64,000 nucleotides of DNA from Haloferax sulfurifontis ATCC BAA-897 (GTDB lineage Archaea; Halobacteriota; Halobacteria; Halobacteriales; Haloferacaceae). Made by a program: the position numbers and the translations under genes. The notes under the pieces are model-generated. The model saw nothing but the letters and a program-made list of their open reading frames with translations, ran no database searches and was not told the origin of the DNA. Below are positions 8,894-18,510 of this stretch, piece by piece; position 1 is the stretch's first letter, and the number at the start of each line of letters is the position of its first letter. The stretch covers positions 1-64,000 of the forward strand of contig NZ_AOLM01000012.1 in the NCBI RefSeq assembly GCF_000337835.1, given 5' to 3'.

Positions 8894-9820
8894 ATGAGTC
8901 ACCAGTTGCCTGACGTACAGGCCTCCCAGCCGGACGTGACCGTCGGGCTGAGCCAGGTCGGCGTCACGGGCGTCGAGAAGCTCGTCAAGATAGCTCGCGA
9001 CGGGAAGCGACCCCTCGTCTTGATGGCGGAGTTCGAAGTGTTCGTCGACCTCCCCGGCGGCCGCAAGGGCATCGACATGAGCCGAAATATGCAGGTCATC
9101 GACGAGGTCCTCGAAGCCGCCGTCTCCGAGCCGGCCTACCGCGTCGAGGACATGTGCGGCGACGCCGCCGAGCGCCTCCTCGCCAAACACGAGTACACGA
9201 CGACCGCCGAGGTCAGCATGACCGCCGAGCTCGTCGTCCGCGAGGACACCCCCGCCAGCGGCCTGTCCACCCAGAGCACCGCCCAAATCATCGCCAGCGC
9301 CACCGCGACCGACGAGGGAACCCGCGAGGAAATCGGCGCGGAAGTGGTCGGCATGACCGTCTGTCCCTGCTCGCAGGGTATGTCCGCCTCCCGCGCCCGC
9401 GACGTGTTACAGGACCTCTCCGTGGACGACGACACCATCGAGGAGTTCCTCGACAAGGTGCCCCAGCCGGGGCACTCCCAGCGCGGCCACGCCACGCTCA
9501 CCGTCGAGACGGAGGGCTCGCCCGAGGTCGACCTCATGGACCTCATCGACATCGCCCGCGACTCGATGTCGGCGCGCATCTACAACCTCGCCAAGCGCCC
9601 CGACGAGGACCACATGACCTACCACGCCCACGCGAACGCGAAGTTCGTCGAGGACTGCGTCCGCTCGATGGCCGAGATGTCCGTCGACGCGCTCGACCAC
9701 CTCGGCGACGACGCGGTGGTCCACATGAAACAGTCGAACGACGAGTCGATTCACCAGCACAACGCGCACGCCGAGCGCGAGGTGACGCTGGGACAGCTCC
9801 GCGACGAGCTCGACGCCTGA
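8894..9820 (+). CDS. mptA: GTP cyclohydrolase MptA (tetrahydromethanopterin/folate-type pterin synthesis)
   Basis: 308-residue member of the GTP cyclohydrolase IB/MptA family. MptA converts GTP to 7,8-dihydroneopterin 2',3'-cyclic phosphate, the first committed step of archaeal pterin synthesis, and uses a catalytic divalent metal. Diagnostic features are the N-terminal DVQASQPDV, the conserved active-site [12 protein letters not shown] at residues 157-168 (Cys157 expected as ligand or catalytic residue), GHSQRGHA at 193-200 and a [10 protein letters not shown] segment near the C-terminus. Length matches the archaeal family. In haloarchaea this enzyme also supplies the precursor for archaeosine and folate-like cofactors. 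Confidence 0.95.
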   Translation: MSHQLPDVQASQPDVTVGLSQVGVTGVEKLVKIARDGKRPLVLMAEFEVFVDLPGGRKGIDMSRNMQVIDEVLEAAVSEPAYRVEDMCGDAAERLLAKHEYTTTAEVSMTAELVVREDTPASGLSTQSTAQIIASATATDEGTREEIGAEVVGMTVCPCSQGMSASRARDVLQDLSVDDDTIEEFLDKVPQPGHSQRGHATLTVETEGSPEVDLMDLIDIARDSMSARIYNLAKRPDEDHMTYHAHANAKFVEDCVRSMAEMSVDALDHLGDDAVVHMKQSNDESIHQHNAHAEREVTLGQLRDELDA

Positions 9821-9870
9821 ACGCTCTCGACGCCCGAGACGCTCGCGTTTCGAATCCCGTCCCGTACTCG

Positions 9871-9875
9871 TTTTT
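9871..9875 (+). terminator. T-tract terminator after mptA
   Basis: A run of five T lies about 50 bp after the mptA stop in the short convergent gap before the TrmB gene. Oligo-T tracts are the usual archaeal termination signal; no strong hairpin is seen. Confidence 0.35.
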
Positions 9876-9903
9876 CAGTTCCCGTTTCCGCCGCCGCGAG
9901 CCG

Positions 9904-10707
9904 CTACAGCGAGAGCGGTGCCGCCTCCTCCCAGCGCGGGTCGAACGTCGCTCGGAGGTCGGCGGCGAACTCGGGGTCTTTCAGGTCTATCATGGCGAAC
10001 GCCCGCCCGGGGTCGAGGGGGTTCGGCACCTCGATACAGACCTCCACGTCGTCGATGAGGTTGAACACGCCCGTGACGTTCTCCGCGGTACGCGCGTGGA
10101 AGTTCGGCGTGCTCGACAGCCGGTTCACGTAGCTCTGGTTGACGCTCTCGGGCAGGCTGTCGACGAGGCCGGGCGACATGAGCATCGACACTTCGACCCC
10201 GCGGTCGAGCGCGGCTTCGAGTTCGTCGACGACGAGGTCGCCGACGGCGTCGAGGTCGAACTGCGGCGAGGGCGTCCCGGCGACCATCACGAGCGAGTCG
10301 TCGGCCGCCGCGAGGCGCTCGACGAGCAGGTCGATGGTCTCGTCCGCGCCGACCGCGGCCGTCCAGAACTGGTCGTGGACCGGCTCCGCGGCGTCGAGTT
10401 CGTCGGTCAGCTCGTCGACGACGTTCTCGTACTGTTCGGCCTTCTCGGCCAGCTCTTGGCGCTTCGATTCGAGCAGGCGGTCCAGCGCCGTGTCGGGCTC
10501 GACGGCGACGTACTTCTTCGGCCGGCTGGCCGCCTGACTCCGGATGAGGTGGTACTGTTCGAGGCTGTTCAGCACGTCGTAGACGCGGCCCATGGGAACG
10601 TCGCTGGCGCGGGATAACTCCTTGGCCGTCGTCGCCCCCGTCCGCAGGAGCGCGCGGTAGGCCCGGGCCTCGTACTCGGACAGCCCGAGGTCTCGCAGAC
10701 TGGTCAT
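9904..10707 (-). CDS. TrmB-family transcriptional regulator
   Basis: 267 residues. Residues 1-70 carry the TrmB winged helix (LRDLGLSEYEARAYRALLRT, then MGRVYDVLNSLEQYHLI). A coiled-coil-like segment, SKRQELAEKAEQYENVVDEL, comes next. The C-terminal half is a ligand-sensing domain with the PLD-like layout of TrmB proteins (DETIDLLVERLAAADDSLVMV). TrmB proteins usually sense sugars or other metabolites; this ligand is unknown. The ATG at 10,705-10,707 starts directly at the helix-turn-helix domain, so an upstream in-frame start adding 11 residues is less likely. It is convergent with mptA. Confidence 0.87.
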   Translation of the reverse strand: MTSLRDLGLSEYEARAYRALLRTGATTAKELSRASDVPMGRVYDVLNSLEQYHLIRSQAASRPKKYVAVEPDTALDRLLESKRQELAEKAEQYENVVDELTDELDAAEPVHDQFWTAAVGADETIDLLVERLAAADDSLVMVAGTPSPQFDLDAVGDLVVDELEAALDRGVEVSMLMSPGLVDSLPESVNQSYVNRLSSTPNFHARTAENVTGVFNLIDDVEVCIEVPNPLDPGRAFAMIDLKDPEFAADLRATFDPRWEEAAPLSL

Positions 10708-10794
10708 GCACCGTCCGTCACGTTTCTCCTTGATAAACAAACCGGATGTTTACACCCGAGTTCGGTTGCCGCCGGTCGCGGTCAGGGGGTGGAG

Positions 10795-12453
10795 TCAGGC
10801 GTCGGGCGTGACTGAAGACACCGCCTGCATCAACTCCTCGGGAGTGGTTGCCTCCACCGCCGTCTCGCCGGCGCTGACGCGCGCGGTCCCGGCGGCGAGG
10901 TCGGCGGCGTCGGCCTCGGGGACGACGAGCGCCTCGTGGTCCGCGACGCGGAGCGCCGCCCTGTGGAGGTCGGAGCCGACCCCGTCGTTGAGTTCGACGA
11001 GAAGCGGGTCGCGGAGCAGTCGCGCCGCCGCGGTCCCGTAGGCGGCGACCTGCACGCCGATGCGGTCCCACGCGCCCGCGAACGCGGCGATGGTCTCCCG
11101 TGCCACCTCGCGGTAGCGCTCGTCGTCCGTGAGCGCCGCGAGGTCGAGAAGCGCGTTCGCCATCTCCACGTTCCCGTCCAGCGGGCGGAGCGGCGACGAC
11201 AGGAGCGCCTCGCCGCTCGCGGGGCCGTCGAGGAACGAGCCCTCGTCGAACAGTTCGTCGATGGCGGCGTCGGCGACCGCGGCGGCGAGTTCGAGGACCG
11301 GTTCGCCCGCCACCGACTCGTCGCCGAGCACCTGCCGGGCGCGACAGGCCGCGGCGACCACGCGCGCTTGGTCTTCGAGCAGGAGGTCCTCACCCGCGTC
11401 GCCGCCGGACCGGAAGTGGGTCACGACGCCGTCGTCGACGAGGTCCTCGGCGACTCGCGCGAGCGCGCGAGAGCCGAACTCGCGGGCCCGCTCGTCGTCG
11501 GTGAGCCCCGCCAGCACCAACAGTGCGTCCGCGGCGAGGGCGTTGCCGCCGGCGTACACCGTGAGGTCGGTCCGCGGGCCGGGGGCGTTGTCGCGGCCCT
11601 CCTCTCCGAGGAGGTAGTAGTCGGTCCCCGCGGCGGGACCCATGCTCCCGGCGAAGCCGGTTCCGGTCCACAGCGAGTCCACGAGGAAGTCGGCGGTCCC
11701 CGCCGCCGGGTCGAGGTAGGCGTCCTCGCCGGTGTAGCGGTAGCCGTTTGCGAACGCCCGCAGGAGCGCGGCGTTCGATTCGAGCGTCTTCTCGCGGTTC
11801 GGCTTCGACCACGCGGCGTCGTCGGCGTAGCGGAAGAAGCCGCCCTCGACGGGGTCGTACAGGCCGTCGCGAATCGCGTCGAGCGACCGGAGCGCCCGGC
11901 TTCGGTCGCGCTTCAGCGCGAACTCGACGGTCCGCGGGAGCGGGAACTTCGCGGCGTCGCCCCACCCGCCGTGGGCCTCGTCGAAGGCGACTTCCAACTG
12001 GCCGGCGAGGTGCGATTCGATTTGCGGCGAAACCTCGCCCGCGGGCGGGAGGTCGCCCCTGAGCGCCCGCGGGAGCCGCCCGGCATCTGCGCCCTTCTTC
12101 TCCCAGACCTCGCGCACGCGGTCGATGACCTTCCGCATGCCGTCGGGGCCGATGAACGTCGCGCCCGTGATGGGGTGGCCGTCGGGCGCGAGGAAGACGG
12201 TCGAGGGGAAGCCGCCCATGTTGTACCGCTCGCGGATGCGCGGCTGGCGGTCCACGTTCACCCGAATCGGGACGAAGCCGTCGTTGAGATTGGCCGCGAT
12301 GCGCGGCTCGGCGTACGTCTCGGCGTCCATCTCGTGACAGTCCTCGCACCACGTCGCCGACAGCGAAAGCAGAATCGGCTTGTCCGCCGCTCGCGCCTCG
12401 GCGAACGCGTCGGGGCCCCACTCTCGCCATTCGACGCGCGTCTCGTCGGTCAT
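10795..12453 (-). CDS. Thioredoxin-fold DUF255/YyaL-type protein
   Basis: 552 residues. An N-terminal thioredoxin-like domain (about 1-130) has a CxxC motif, WCEDC, with cysteines at 36 and 39, and a PSTVFLAPDG strand. A long alpha/alpha-toroid of the six-hairpin glycosidase fold follows. This architecture is that of YyaL/SPATA20 proteins, whose biochemical role is unclear; the protein is somewhat shorter than the usual 650-700 residues, missing part of the C-terminus or inter-domain loops. The ATG at 12,451-12,453 starts just before the thioredoxin strand. It stands alone, facing the FxsA-like gene. Confidence 0.85.
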   Translation of the reverse strand: MTDETRVEWREWGPDAFAEARAADKPILLSLSATWCEDCHEMDAETYAEPRIAANLNDGFVPIRVNVDRQPRIRERYNMGGFPSTVFLAPDGHPITGATFIGPDGMRKVIDRVREVWEKKGADAGRLPRALRGDLPPAGEVSPQIESHLAGQLEVAFDEAHGGWGDAAKFPLPRTVEFALKRDRSRALRSLDAIRDGLYDPVEGGFFRYADDAAWSKPNREKTLESNAALLRAFANGYRYTGEDAYLDPAAGTADFLVDSLWTGTGFAGSMGPAAGTDYYLLGEEGRDNAPGPRTDLTVYAGGNALAADALLVLAGLTDDERAREFGSRALARVAEDLVDDGVVTHFRSGGDAGEDLLLEDQARVVAAACRARQVLGDESVAGEPVLELAAAVADAAIDELFDEGSFLDGPASGEALLSSPLRPLDGNVEMANALLDLAALTDDERYREVARETIAAFAGAWDRIGVQVAAYGTAAARLLRDPLLVELNDGVGSDLHRAALRVADHEALVVPEADAADLAAGTARVSAGETAVEATTPEELMQAVSSVTPDA

Positions 12454-12624
12454 GTCCACCCATCCGCGGTGGACGCGGGTAAGCGCTTCGAGCCCTCGTG
12501 GCACGACCGGTCGCCGTCGGCGGGTCGCGCGAGCTCCTCGACGACCGTCGCGGCCGGATTCGGGAGACCGACGCGCCGCGGGCGGGACAAAAGGGCTATG
12601 GGCCGCGACCCGGTAGTGTCGCCC

Positions 12625-13206
12625 ATGCGAACGCGCACGCTGATGGCGCTCTTGCTCCTCATCCCCCTCTCCGACGCGTTGCTACTCGTGGTCGTCGCGC
12701 AGTACATCAACCTCGTGCCGACCGTCGCGCTCGTCGTCCTGACCGGGCTCGTCGGGATGCTCATCGTCCGCGCCGAGGGGCGACACACCCTCAGAAGCCT
12801 CCAGTCGAAGTTCGCCGGGGGCGACCTCCCAACGAACGAGGTCATGGACGGCGGCCTGCTCATCGCCGCGGGCGCGTTCCTCCTCACGCCGGGGCTCGTC
12901 ACCGACACCATCGGCTTCCTGCTCGCCATCCCCGTGACTCGGTACCCCATCCGCGAGGTGCTCAAGCGCTTCGTCGTCAAGCCGTATCTCGACAAGCGCG
13001 CCGACGGCTTCGTCACCGGCAACGTCTGGACGACCGGCTTCCCACAGGGCGACTTCGGTCCCGGCGGCCCCGGCGGCTCGCCCGGCCCGAGCGGCGGGAG
13101 CGGTTCCGGCGGGAGCGGCAGTAGCGGGAGTAGCGGTGGCGACGGCGTCTACGACGCCGACCCCGACTCCTACCGCTTCGACGGTGACCGCAACGACTCC
13201 ACGTAA
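12625..13206 (+). CDS. fxsA: FxsA-family membrane protein
   Basis: 193 residues. Two or three N-terminal hydrophobic helices (TLMALLLLIPLSDALLLVVV; VALVVLTGLVGMLIV) precede the FxsA signature region, with LLIAAGAFLLTPGLVTDTIG and PIREVLKRFVVKPYL. The tail is Gly/Ser/Pro-rich and low-complexity (about residues 145-170). FxsA in E. coli is a membrane protein linked to relief of phage exclusion; its molecular role in archaea is unknown. ATG 12,625 puts the first helix at the N-terminus as in other family members; an in-frame ATG at 12,598 would add nine residues. Confidence 0.82.
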   Translation: MRTRTLMALLLLIPLSDALLLVVVAQYINLVPTVALVVLTGLVGMLIVRAEGRHTLRSLQSKFAGGDLPTNEVMDGGLLIAAGAFLLTPGLVTDTIGFLLAIPVTRYPIREVLKRFVVKPYLDKRADGFVTGNVWTTGFPQGDFGPGGPGGSPGPSGGSGSGGSGSSGSSGGDGVYDADPDSYRFDGDRNDST

Positions 13207-13345
13207 CGCGTCTTCTCCGCTCTCGCGTCGGCTGTTCCGGTGTTTCATCCGCGTAGCCACGCGATTGGCCCGCGTTTCGAGCCCCGCAATCGACCGACAG
13301 CGACGACATTCACTAACACGCACCAACGCGCCTCCGAAAAGAAAG

Positions 13346-13354
13346 TCTTAAAAT
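13346..13354 (+). promoter_or_regulatory. TATA-like element of the tRNA-Ile gene
   Basis: tcttaaaat lies about 33-40 bp upstream of the first tRNA base. This is consistent with a short 5' leader before the mature tRNA. Confidence 0.5.
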
Positions 13355-13386
13355 CAACAGCGCACAACGAGTGAATGCGCTTACCT

Positions 13387-13460
13387 GGGCCAATAGCTCA
13401 GTCAGGTTGAGCGCTCGGCTGATAACCGGGAGGCCCGCGGTTCAAATCCGCGTTGGCCCA
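13387..13460 (+). tRNA. tRNA-Ile (GAU anticodon)
   Basis: A 74-nt cloverleaf. The acceptor stem pairs GGGCCAA (13,387-13,393) with TTGGCCC (13,453-13,459), with discriminator A at 13,460. A D-arm (AGCTCAGTCAGG...) is present. The anticodon stem CTCGG/CCGGG encloses the loop CTGATAA, with the GAT anticodon at 13,421-13,423. The T-arm contains GGTTCAAATCC. CCA is not encoded. No intron is present. A TATA-like element precedes it. Confidence 0.97.
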
Positions 13461-13787
13461 CTCGCGTCGATAACGATTCGTTGCCGACGCGTGTCAGGGG
13501 CTCAAACTCCCCGGCCACCCAACTTCTGCGGATACCACTGACCGAGAGAACGTTCGGTCTGTCGTTCGTGCCGTCGGGACGAATCAGCGACGAAGCCTCG
13601 ACTCCGCCGACCGAGCGGCGACTGTCTCGGCACAGAGAATCACTAATGTCTGACCCAAATACCTGCTTATTCAGCTCAATTCCGGCCCTATTTGCACAGA
13701 ATCGTCTGCATTTACCGGCACATGACTGGTCGAACGAGCGAATACAGAGAAAGCTATATCACGCGATAGATTGTGGTACCGAATAAC
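13461..13787. other. Gene-poor stretch downstream of tRNA-Ile
   Basis: No convincing gene is present. The right half is less GC-rich than the surroundings (for example around 13,640-13,790) and contains the TATA-like box of the next small gene. A repeated tRNA 3' end, as expected for an integration site, is not visible in this window. Confidence 0.5.
13754..13761 (+). promoter_or_regulatory. TATA-like element for the small Cys/His protein at 13,788
   Basis: ctatatca lies 27-34 bp upstream of the ATG at 13,788, so a leaderless or near-leaderless transcript is expected. Confidence 0.55.
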
Positions 13788-13976
13788 ATGGAATACGAAC
13801 TCACCTGTCTGTACGGGTGCGGCCACACCTCCACGGCCGACTCCCGCGAGAGCGTCGGCGTTCTCGTGATGGAACACATGAACGACGAACACGACACGCC
13901 CGTCGACCCGCTCGAAGCGGGCGAACTCGCGTTGAAGCGCTTCGACGGCGCGTCGCTCCGGCAGGCGCGGCAGTAG
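13788..13976 (+). CDS. Small Cys/His-containing protein (DUF1059-like)
   Basis: 62 residues. The N-terminus MEYELTCLYGCGHTS holds two cysteines and a histidine, and HMNDEHD follows about 20 residues later, so a single metal site (Cys2His2-like) is possible. The layout recalls small DUF1059-type proteins, which also start with a short Cys-containing strand followed by a helix ending near a histidine pair. Function is unknown. The start is supported by the TATA-like box at 13,754. Confidence 0.65.
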   Translation: MEYELTCLYGCGHTSTADSRESVGVLVMEHMNDEHDTPVDPLEAGELALKRFDGASLRQARQ

Positions 13977-14125
13977 CGAACATTCCGATTTCTGTCACGT
14001 CTTCCAATCCGAGTTTCTCTCGGAGACAACCGTCTCACGAGCCAGAGCGGCGGCGCTGTCTTCCGATTTCTCGATTCGAGGTCCCGCGGCCTCGGATAAA
14101 TTTACTCAGTTCTGTATCCCAGTAG

Positions 14126-14133
14126 TATTAAAT
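14126..14133 (+). promoter_or_regulatory. TATA-like element for the 42-residue gene at 14,158
   Basis: tattaaat lies 25-32 bp before the ATG at 14,158. It is the best TATA match in the surrounding 200 bp. Confidence 0.55.
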
Positions 14134-14157
14134 CCGTACACGCCATACGTGTTGGTG

Positions 14158-14286
14158 ATGCCAACCATCGACGTCTCCGAACACCTGTACCGCCAGATTG
14201 AGTCCGCCGCCGACGGCGAGGACCTCGACGCGGCGATGTGGAAGATGGTCGGCCGGTACCAGCGCGGTAACACGCCCGGCGACTAA
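14158..14286 (+). CDS. 42-residue protein, possible ribbon-helix-helix/antitoxin-like
   Basis: Short gene, MPTIDVSEHLYRQIESAADG..., ending QRGNTPGD. It begins with a beta-strand-like segment (TIDVSEHLYRQIE), followed by helix-forming residues (DLDAAMWKMVGRY), a pattern seen in small ribbon-helix-helix proteins such as VapB-type antitoxins and haloarchaeal DUF7557 proteins. No toxin gene lies next to it, so an antitoxin role is doubtful. A well-placed TATA-like box and typical codon use support it as real despite its size. Confidence 0.6.
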   Translation: MPTIDVSEHLYRQIESAADGEDLDAAMWKMVGRYQRGNTPGD

Positions 14287-14471
14287 CAGGATTCGGACCG
14301 CCCCCGACCCCCCGACTGCGCGTGCAGTCGTCATCAACCTCGCTCGCCGCGACTGCCCTTTCCGCGGCGAGTCCGTTTTCCGTTTTCTGAGCGACTGCTC
14401 CCGAGAGTGGCTTCGATATCCGACTCCCGTCGGCCTCGTCCTTCTTTAGCGACGCGTTCGTACTCCCTTAC

Positions 14472-16155
14472 GTGTTCGACGCCGAACCCCCCGGAACCCT
14501 CGGGAAGTTCGCGGAGACGATGCGCGTGTTCGCCGAGCGGCGGCCGTCAGTCCGCGACCTGTTGCGCAGTCGAACCGGCTCGCTCGACCGCGTCCACGCG
14601 GTCCTCCCGTCGACCGTCGCCGTCGGTGAATCTCTCGGCCTCACGGTGCAGGTGTGGGACGAGTACGAGCGGCTTCACGGCGCGTACGACGGCGACCTGC
14701 GGGTGTCTGCGACCGACGATAACGCGACGTATCCCGACCGCGTCTCCCTCGCCGGCGACGACGAGGGGTACGTCAGACTCGCCGACGCCGTCTCCTTCGA
14801 GACGCCCGGCGTCCACTACCTGACCTTCTCGCGGCCCGGCTTCGATGAGCGGTACGTCTCGAACCCCGTTTCCGTCTCCGCCGACCCCCCCCGACGAGCG
14901 CGTCTACTGGGGCGACATCCACCTGCACTCGCGGCTCTCGGACGGGACGGGGAGCCTGCGGAAGGGCTATCGGTTCGGCCGTGACGCGATGGACCTCGAC
15001 GTAGTCGCCTACACCGACCACGACACGATGGGGTTTTTCATCCCGCCGTCGCTCCAGCGCGCCCTCATGCACGGGTGGTACTTCGACCGCTCGCGCCGCG
15101 TCGCCGAGCGGTTCAACGACCCCGGCGAGTTCGTGACGCTCGTCGGCTACGAGTGGACGAAACAGCCCAACTGCGGCGGCCACGTCAACGTCTACTTCGA
15201 GGACTCCGACGACGCCGTCCTTCTGGACTCCCGCGGCGGGACGACCGACACCTACGAGAAGCTCTGGAGCCGACTCCGCGAGTTCGAGTCGACCCGCGAC
15301 TCGCGGGTCGTGACGATTCCGCACCACCCGACCGAGCGCATGTATCCGTTCGATTTCTCGGCCGTCGAGTACGACGACGAACTCGCGCCGCTCGTCGAGG
15401 TGTACTCGCAGTGGGGGTCCGGCGAACTCCCGGGCGACGAGGGGAACCCGTTCCCGCTGGCGATGGGCCGCGGCGAGGCCGACGAGCCGGGTCACTTCGT
15501 CCGCGACGCGCTCTCGATGGGCCACCGAGTCGGTCTCGTCGCGGGCGCGGACTACCACGGCCCGCACCCCGGCCACTCGCTCATCCACGCCGACCCGCAC
15601 CTTCCCTCGGTCCGCGAGTGGGTCGACGACGGCGTCGGCTGGTCGAGCATCTGGCGCGTCTGGAACGAGCGGAGCTATCCCGGCGGTCTCTCGGCGTTCC
15701 GAGCGCCCGAACTCACCCGCGAGGCGGTGTTCGAGAGCCTCCGAAGTCGCCGCGTCTACGGGACGACCCAGCCGCACCGCATCCTCGCGTCCCTCTCTGT
15801 CGGCGGCGTCGAACCCGGCGAAAACGACAGTTCGCTCCGCCTCGCCGCCCGCGACGAACCCCGTAAGGTCGAAGTTGAGGTCGCGGGGACCGCCCCGCTC
15901 GAACGCGTCGAAATGGTCAAAAACGGAGAGACGTGGCGGTCGCACGCGATTACCTCGGACCCCGACGCGCCGCTTTCGGCGTACACGGCGACCGTCTCGT
16001 GGACCGACGACGACCCGGTCGAGGGAACGGTCTGGGACGACGACCGGCGCTCGGCGGCCGACGCGTACTATCTCCGGGTCACGCAGGTCCCGCGTGACTG
16101 CGAGTTCCCCGGGACCGCGTGGGCGGGCCCGGTCTGGGTCGAACCGCCGGACTGA
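14472..16155 (+). pseudogene. PHP-domain (DUF3604-like) protein, frameshifted at a run of eight C
   Basis: Two overlapping reading frames together make one protein of about 560 residues. The first part (from GTG 14,472) is an N-terminal beta-rich domain ending VSNPVSVSADPP. The second frame continues DERVYWGDIHLHSRLSDGTG, the start of a PHP phosphoesterase-like domain. Further metal-ligand motifs are YTDHDTMGF, TIPHHPTE and AGADYHGPHPGH. The frame switch falls at the C8 run 14,885-14,892; seven C would restore one frame. PHP proteins hydrolyse phosphoesters using bound metals; the substrate is unknown. The break may be a real mutation, a phase-variable tract or a sequence error. Confidence 0.8.
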
Positions 16156-16195
16156 GCCGACGTCGCGGCGGTCGCGCTCGCGACCGGTCGGCCTC

Positions 16196-17218
16196 TCAGC
16201 CGAGGACGCTCGTCACGCCGAGGCTTTCGGCGACCAGCCACGCGACGAACAGCGCGTAGGTCCCGAGAAGGACGTACGACTCGCCGCGTGTCAGTGCCAT
16301 CTCGGTCCGGAGGACGGCGAAGAAGACGACCGACGCGCCCGTGAGGAAACTCATCATCGGCACGACCTCCTCGAAGTTGATGACCGCGCCACCGGCGACG
16401 AGGATGCCGACCGGGAGGGCGACGAGGAGCGCGAAGACGTTGCTCCCGAAGACGTTGGCGAGGCTCATCGGCGCGTTGCCCTGCCGTGCGGCCGCGACGC
16501 TGACGAACGTGTCCGGCAGGCTCGTACCGGCGGCGACGACCGTCAGCCCCCAGAGGAACGGCGACGTGCCGAAGGCGTCGCCGAGGCCGACCGCCGCGCG
16601 GACGAGCAGTTCGGCCCCGACGAGGATGACCGCGAGCGACCCCACGAGCGCGAGCCACTCGCGGGCCGGGCTCACGTCGTTGACGACGGCGGTGAGTCCC
16701 GCGCGGTGCTCCAGCGTGTCGTGGTACTGCATGAACAGATACAGCCCGTACAGCCCGAGCGGGATGAGCGCCAGCGGGCGCGTGACGAACCCGTCGAGGC
16801 CCGCGGTGTCGGCGGCGGGGCTGTAGATGACCGCGAGCGAGAAGGTGAGCACGAGGACGGCGATAGAAAGCAGGTAGAACTGCGCTTCCTTGTAGACGAG
16901 GTCGCGGTTCGACGCGAGGCGCTGGCCCTCGCCGACGAGCGCCGACACCGCCGGGATGATGAGGATGTTGTAGACGGCGGAGCCGACGACCGCGCCGACG
17001 CCGATGTCGAACGACTGGTACCGGAGCGTGGCGATGACGATGCTCGATAGCTCGGGGAAACTCGACCCGACGGCGGCGATGATGGCCCCCTGCACGATGG
17101 CGGGAAGCCCGTAGTACGCGCCCAAACGGTCCGAGGCCTGCACGAGCATGTCGCCGCCCTTCCACGCGAGAATCGCGCCGGCGACTGTGAATCCGACGAG
17201 AATCGGAACTGATGCCAC
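16196..17218 (-). CDS. Sodium/calcium exchanger-family membrane antiporter
   Basis: 340 residues, about ten membrane helices in two inverted halves as in CaCA/YrbG-type exchangers. The first alpha-repeat is GSSFPELSS followed by GAVVGSAVYNILII. The second is GTSLPDTFVSV followed by LANVFGSNVFALLVALP. These repeats form the cation site. The first keeps the conserved Glu (PE), whereas the second has Asp (PD) where Glu is usual, which could alter ion selectivity. It likely exchanges Ca2+ (or another cation) against Na+ or H+. It converges with the PHP gene. Confidence 0.88.
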   Translation of the reverse strand: MASVPILVGFTVAGAILAWKGGDMLVQASDRLGAYYGLPAIVQGAIIAAVGSSFPELSSIVIATLRYQSFDIGVGAVVGSAVYNILIIPAVSALVGEGQRLASNRDLVYKEAQFYLLSIAVLVLTFSLAVIYSPAADTAGLDGFVTRPLALIPLGLYGLYLFMQYHDTLEHRAGLTAVVNDVSPAREWLALVGSLAVILVGAELLVRAAVGLGDAFGTSPFLWGLTVVAAGTSLPDTFVSVAAARQGNAPMSLANVFGSNVFALLVALPVGILVAGGAVINFEEVVPMMSFLTGASVVFFAVLRTEMALTRGESYVLLGTYALFVAWLVAESLGVTSVLG

Positions 17219-17287
17219 GCCCGGACTTCGGCGGCCGGTGAGAAAAAACCCGACCCGGTCGGGTGGCGGGCTCGACGCTCCGCTCGC

Positions 17288-18510
17288 TCAGAACCCCTCG
17301 CGCAGGTAGCGGTCCCGCTCTGTGAACACCGAGGCGAGGGCGTCGGCCGCCTCCGCATCAGCGACCGAGAGTCGGTCGGTGCGGGCGAGCGCCTCGACGG
17401 CCCGCGCGCCGACGAGGAGTTGCGAGAGCGCCCCGATTTCGACGGTCGCGTCGGGGTCGGCGTCGCGGCCGACCGATTCGACGCTCGCCGTGCCGTCGGT
17501 GACGACGAGGCTGAACGGGCCGTTGTTCCAGTCGCATCGGCCGTCTTCGACCGCGAGGACGAGGTCACAGGCGGCGTCGGCGGGGAACGTGACGGCTTCG
17601 AGGGCCGCCGGCACGTCCACGATTCGGACCATCGGGCCGGGCTTGAGTTCGACCGTCGCCGCCCGCGGGTCGGTCAGGTCGTCGATGAGCCGGGTCGATT
17701 CGCGTTCCGACGAGAGGACGACCTCGTCGACCTGTGAGTCGTGGTCCCGCAGGAACCGAAACAGCTGAGCGCGGGCCTCGGCGTCGACGGCAACGAGTTC
17801 GCTCACGGACAGCGTCCGCGACTCCCGGTCGCCGGTCACGGCATAGACGACGTAGCCGCGGAGGTCGCCGTCTCGCTCCCAGCCGTAGACGAACGGGTCG
17901 TCTTCCCACCCGCGGAACAGCCGGTGGCGAATCCAGCCCTCGCTTCGGTCTACTGCGAGGTCCTCGGTCGCCGCGGCCGCGTACACGTCTTTGACCCGTT
18001 CCCAGTCGTCGGCGTCGAGTCGGACGAACTCCCCGGCCGGGTCGGCGGCGACCGCCCCGAGTTCGTCGGGCGGCACCGTCGTCTTCGCGTAGTTGTTCGC
18101 GGTCGCCCAGCCGAATCGGCGGTAGAAGGCGTACTCGAACGGCCAAAGCGCCGAGAGGTACCGACCGGTGTCGCGGAACTCCGCGAGGAGGTCGTCGAGC
18201 ATCGCGGCGACGTGGCCCTGTCGGCGCGCCTCCGGGGGTGACGCGACCGCCGAGACACCGGGGAGCGGGTGCCACTCGCCGCGGACGCGAGCCGTGAAGT
18301 CGTAGAAGGCACAGACCGTCCGGAGGTCGGCCGCGTCGGGGTCCTCGACAGCCGCGTCGGGCGGGGCGTCGTAGAACCCCCGCGGGCGGTGGTTCTCCGG
18401 GTCGGGCAGTCGCTCGTTCGACCAGTCGGGGCCGTTCTCGGGGCGGAAGGCGTAGTTGAGGAACTCGCGGTAGTCTCGCGGTGCTCCTCGGGCAGGGGAC
18501 GGAGATGCAT
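17288..18510 (-). pseudogene. GNAT-family (Eis-like) acetyltransferase with N-terminal frameshift
   Basis: The main frame (from 18,202 down) encodes about 300 residues of an Eis-like acetyltransferase: a YRRFGWATANNYAKTT segment, a second GNAT-like part and a C-terminal sterol-carrier-like domain (DATVEIGALSQLLVGARAVE). Upstream of 18,202 the same frame continues with family-like sequence (FLNYAFRPENGPDW..., and PPEARRQGHVAAML for the acetyl-CoA loop) but has no start codon. The expected start, MHLRPLPEEHRE at 18,510, is in another frame. A single missing base near 18,474 reconciles them (GAGACTAC where GAGGACTAC is expected). Substrate is unknown. Confidence 0.75.

Noticed and set aside
13387-13787. 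tRNA-Ile as integration site for a mobile element in the gene-poor stretch downstream.
   Set aside because: No second copy of the tRNA 3' end or an integrase gene was seen in the window.
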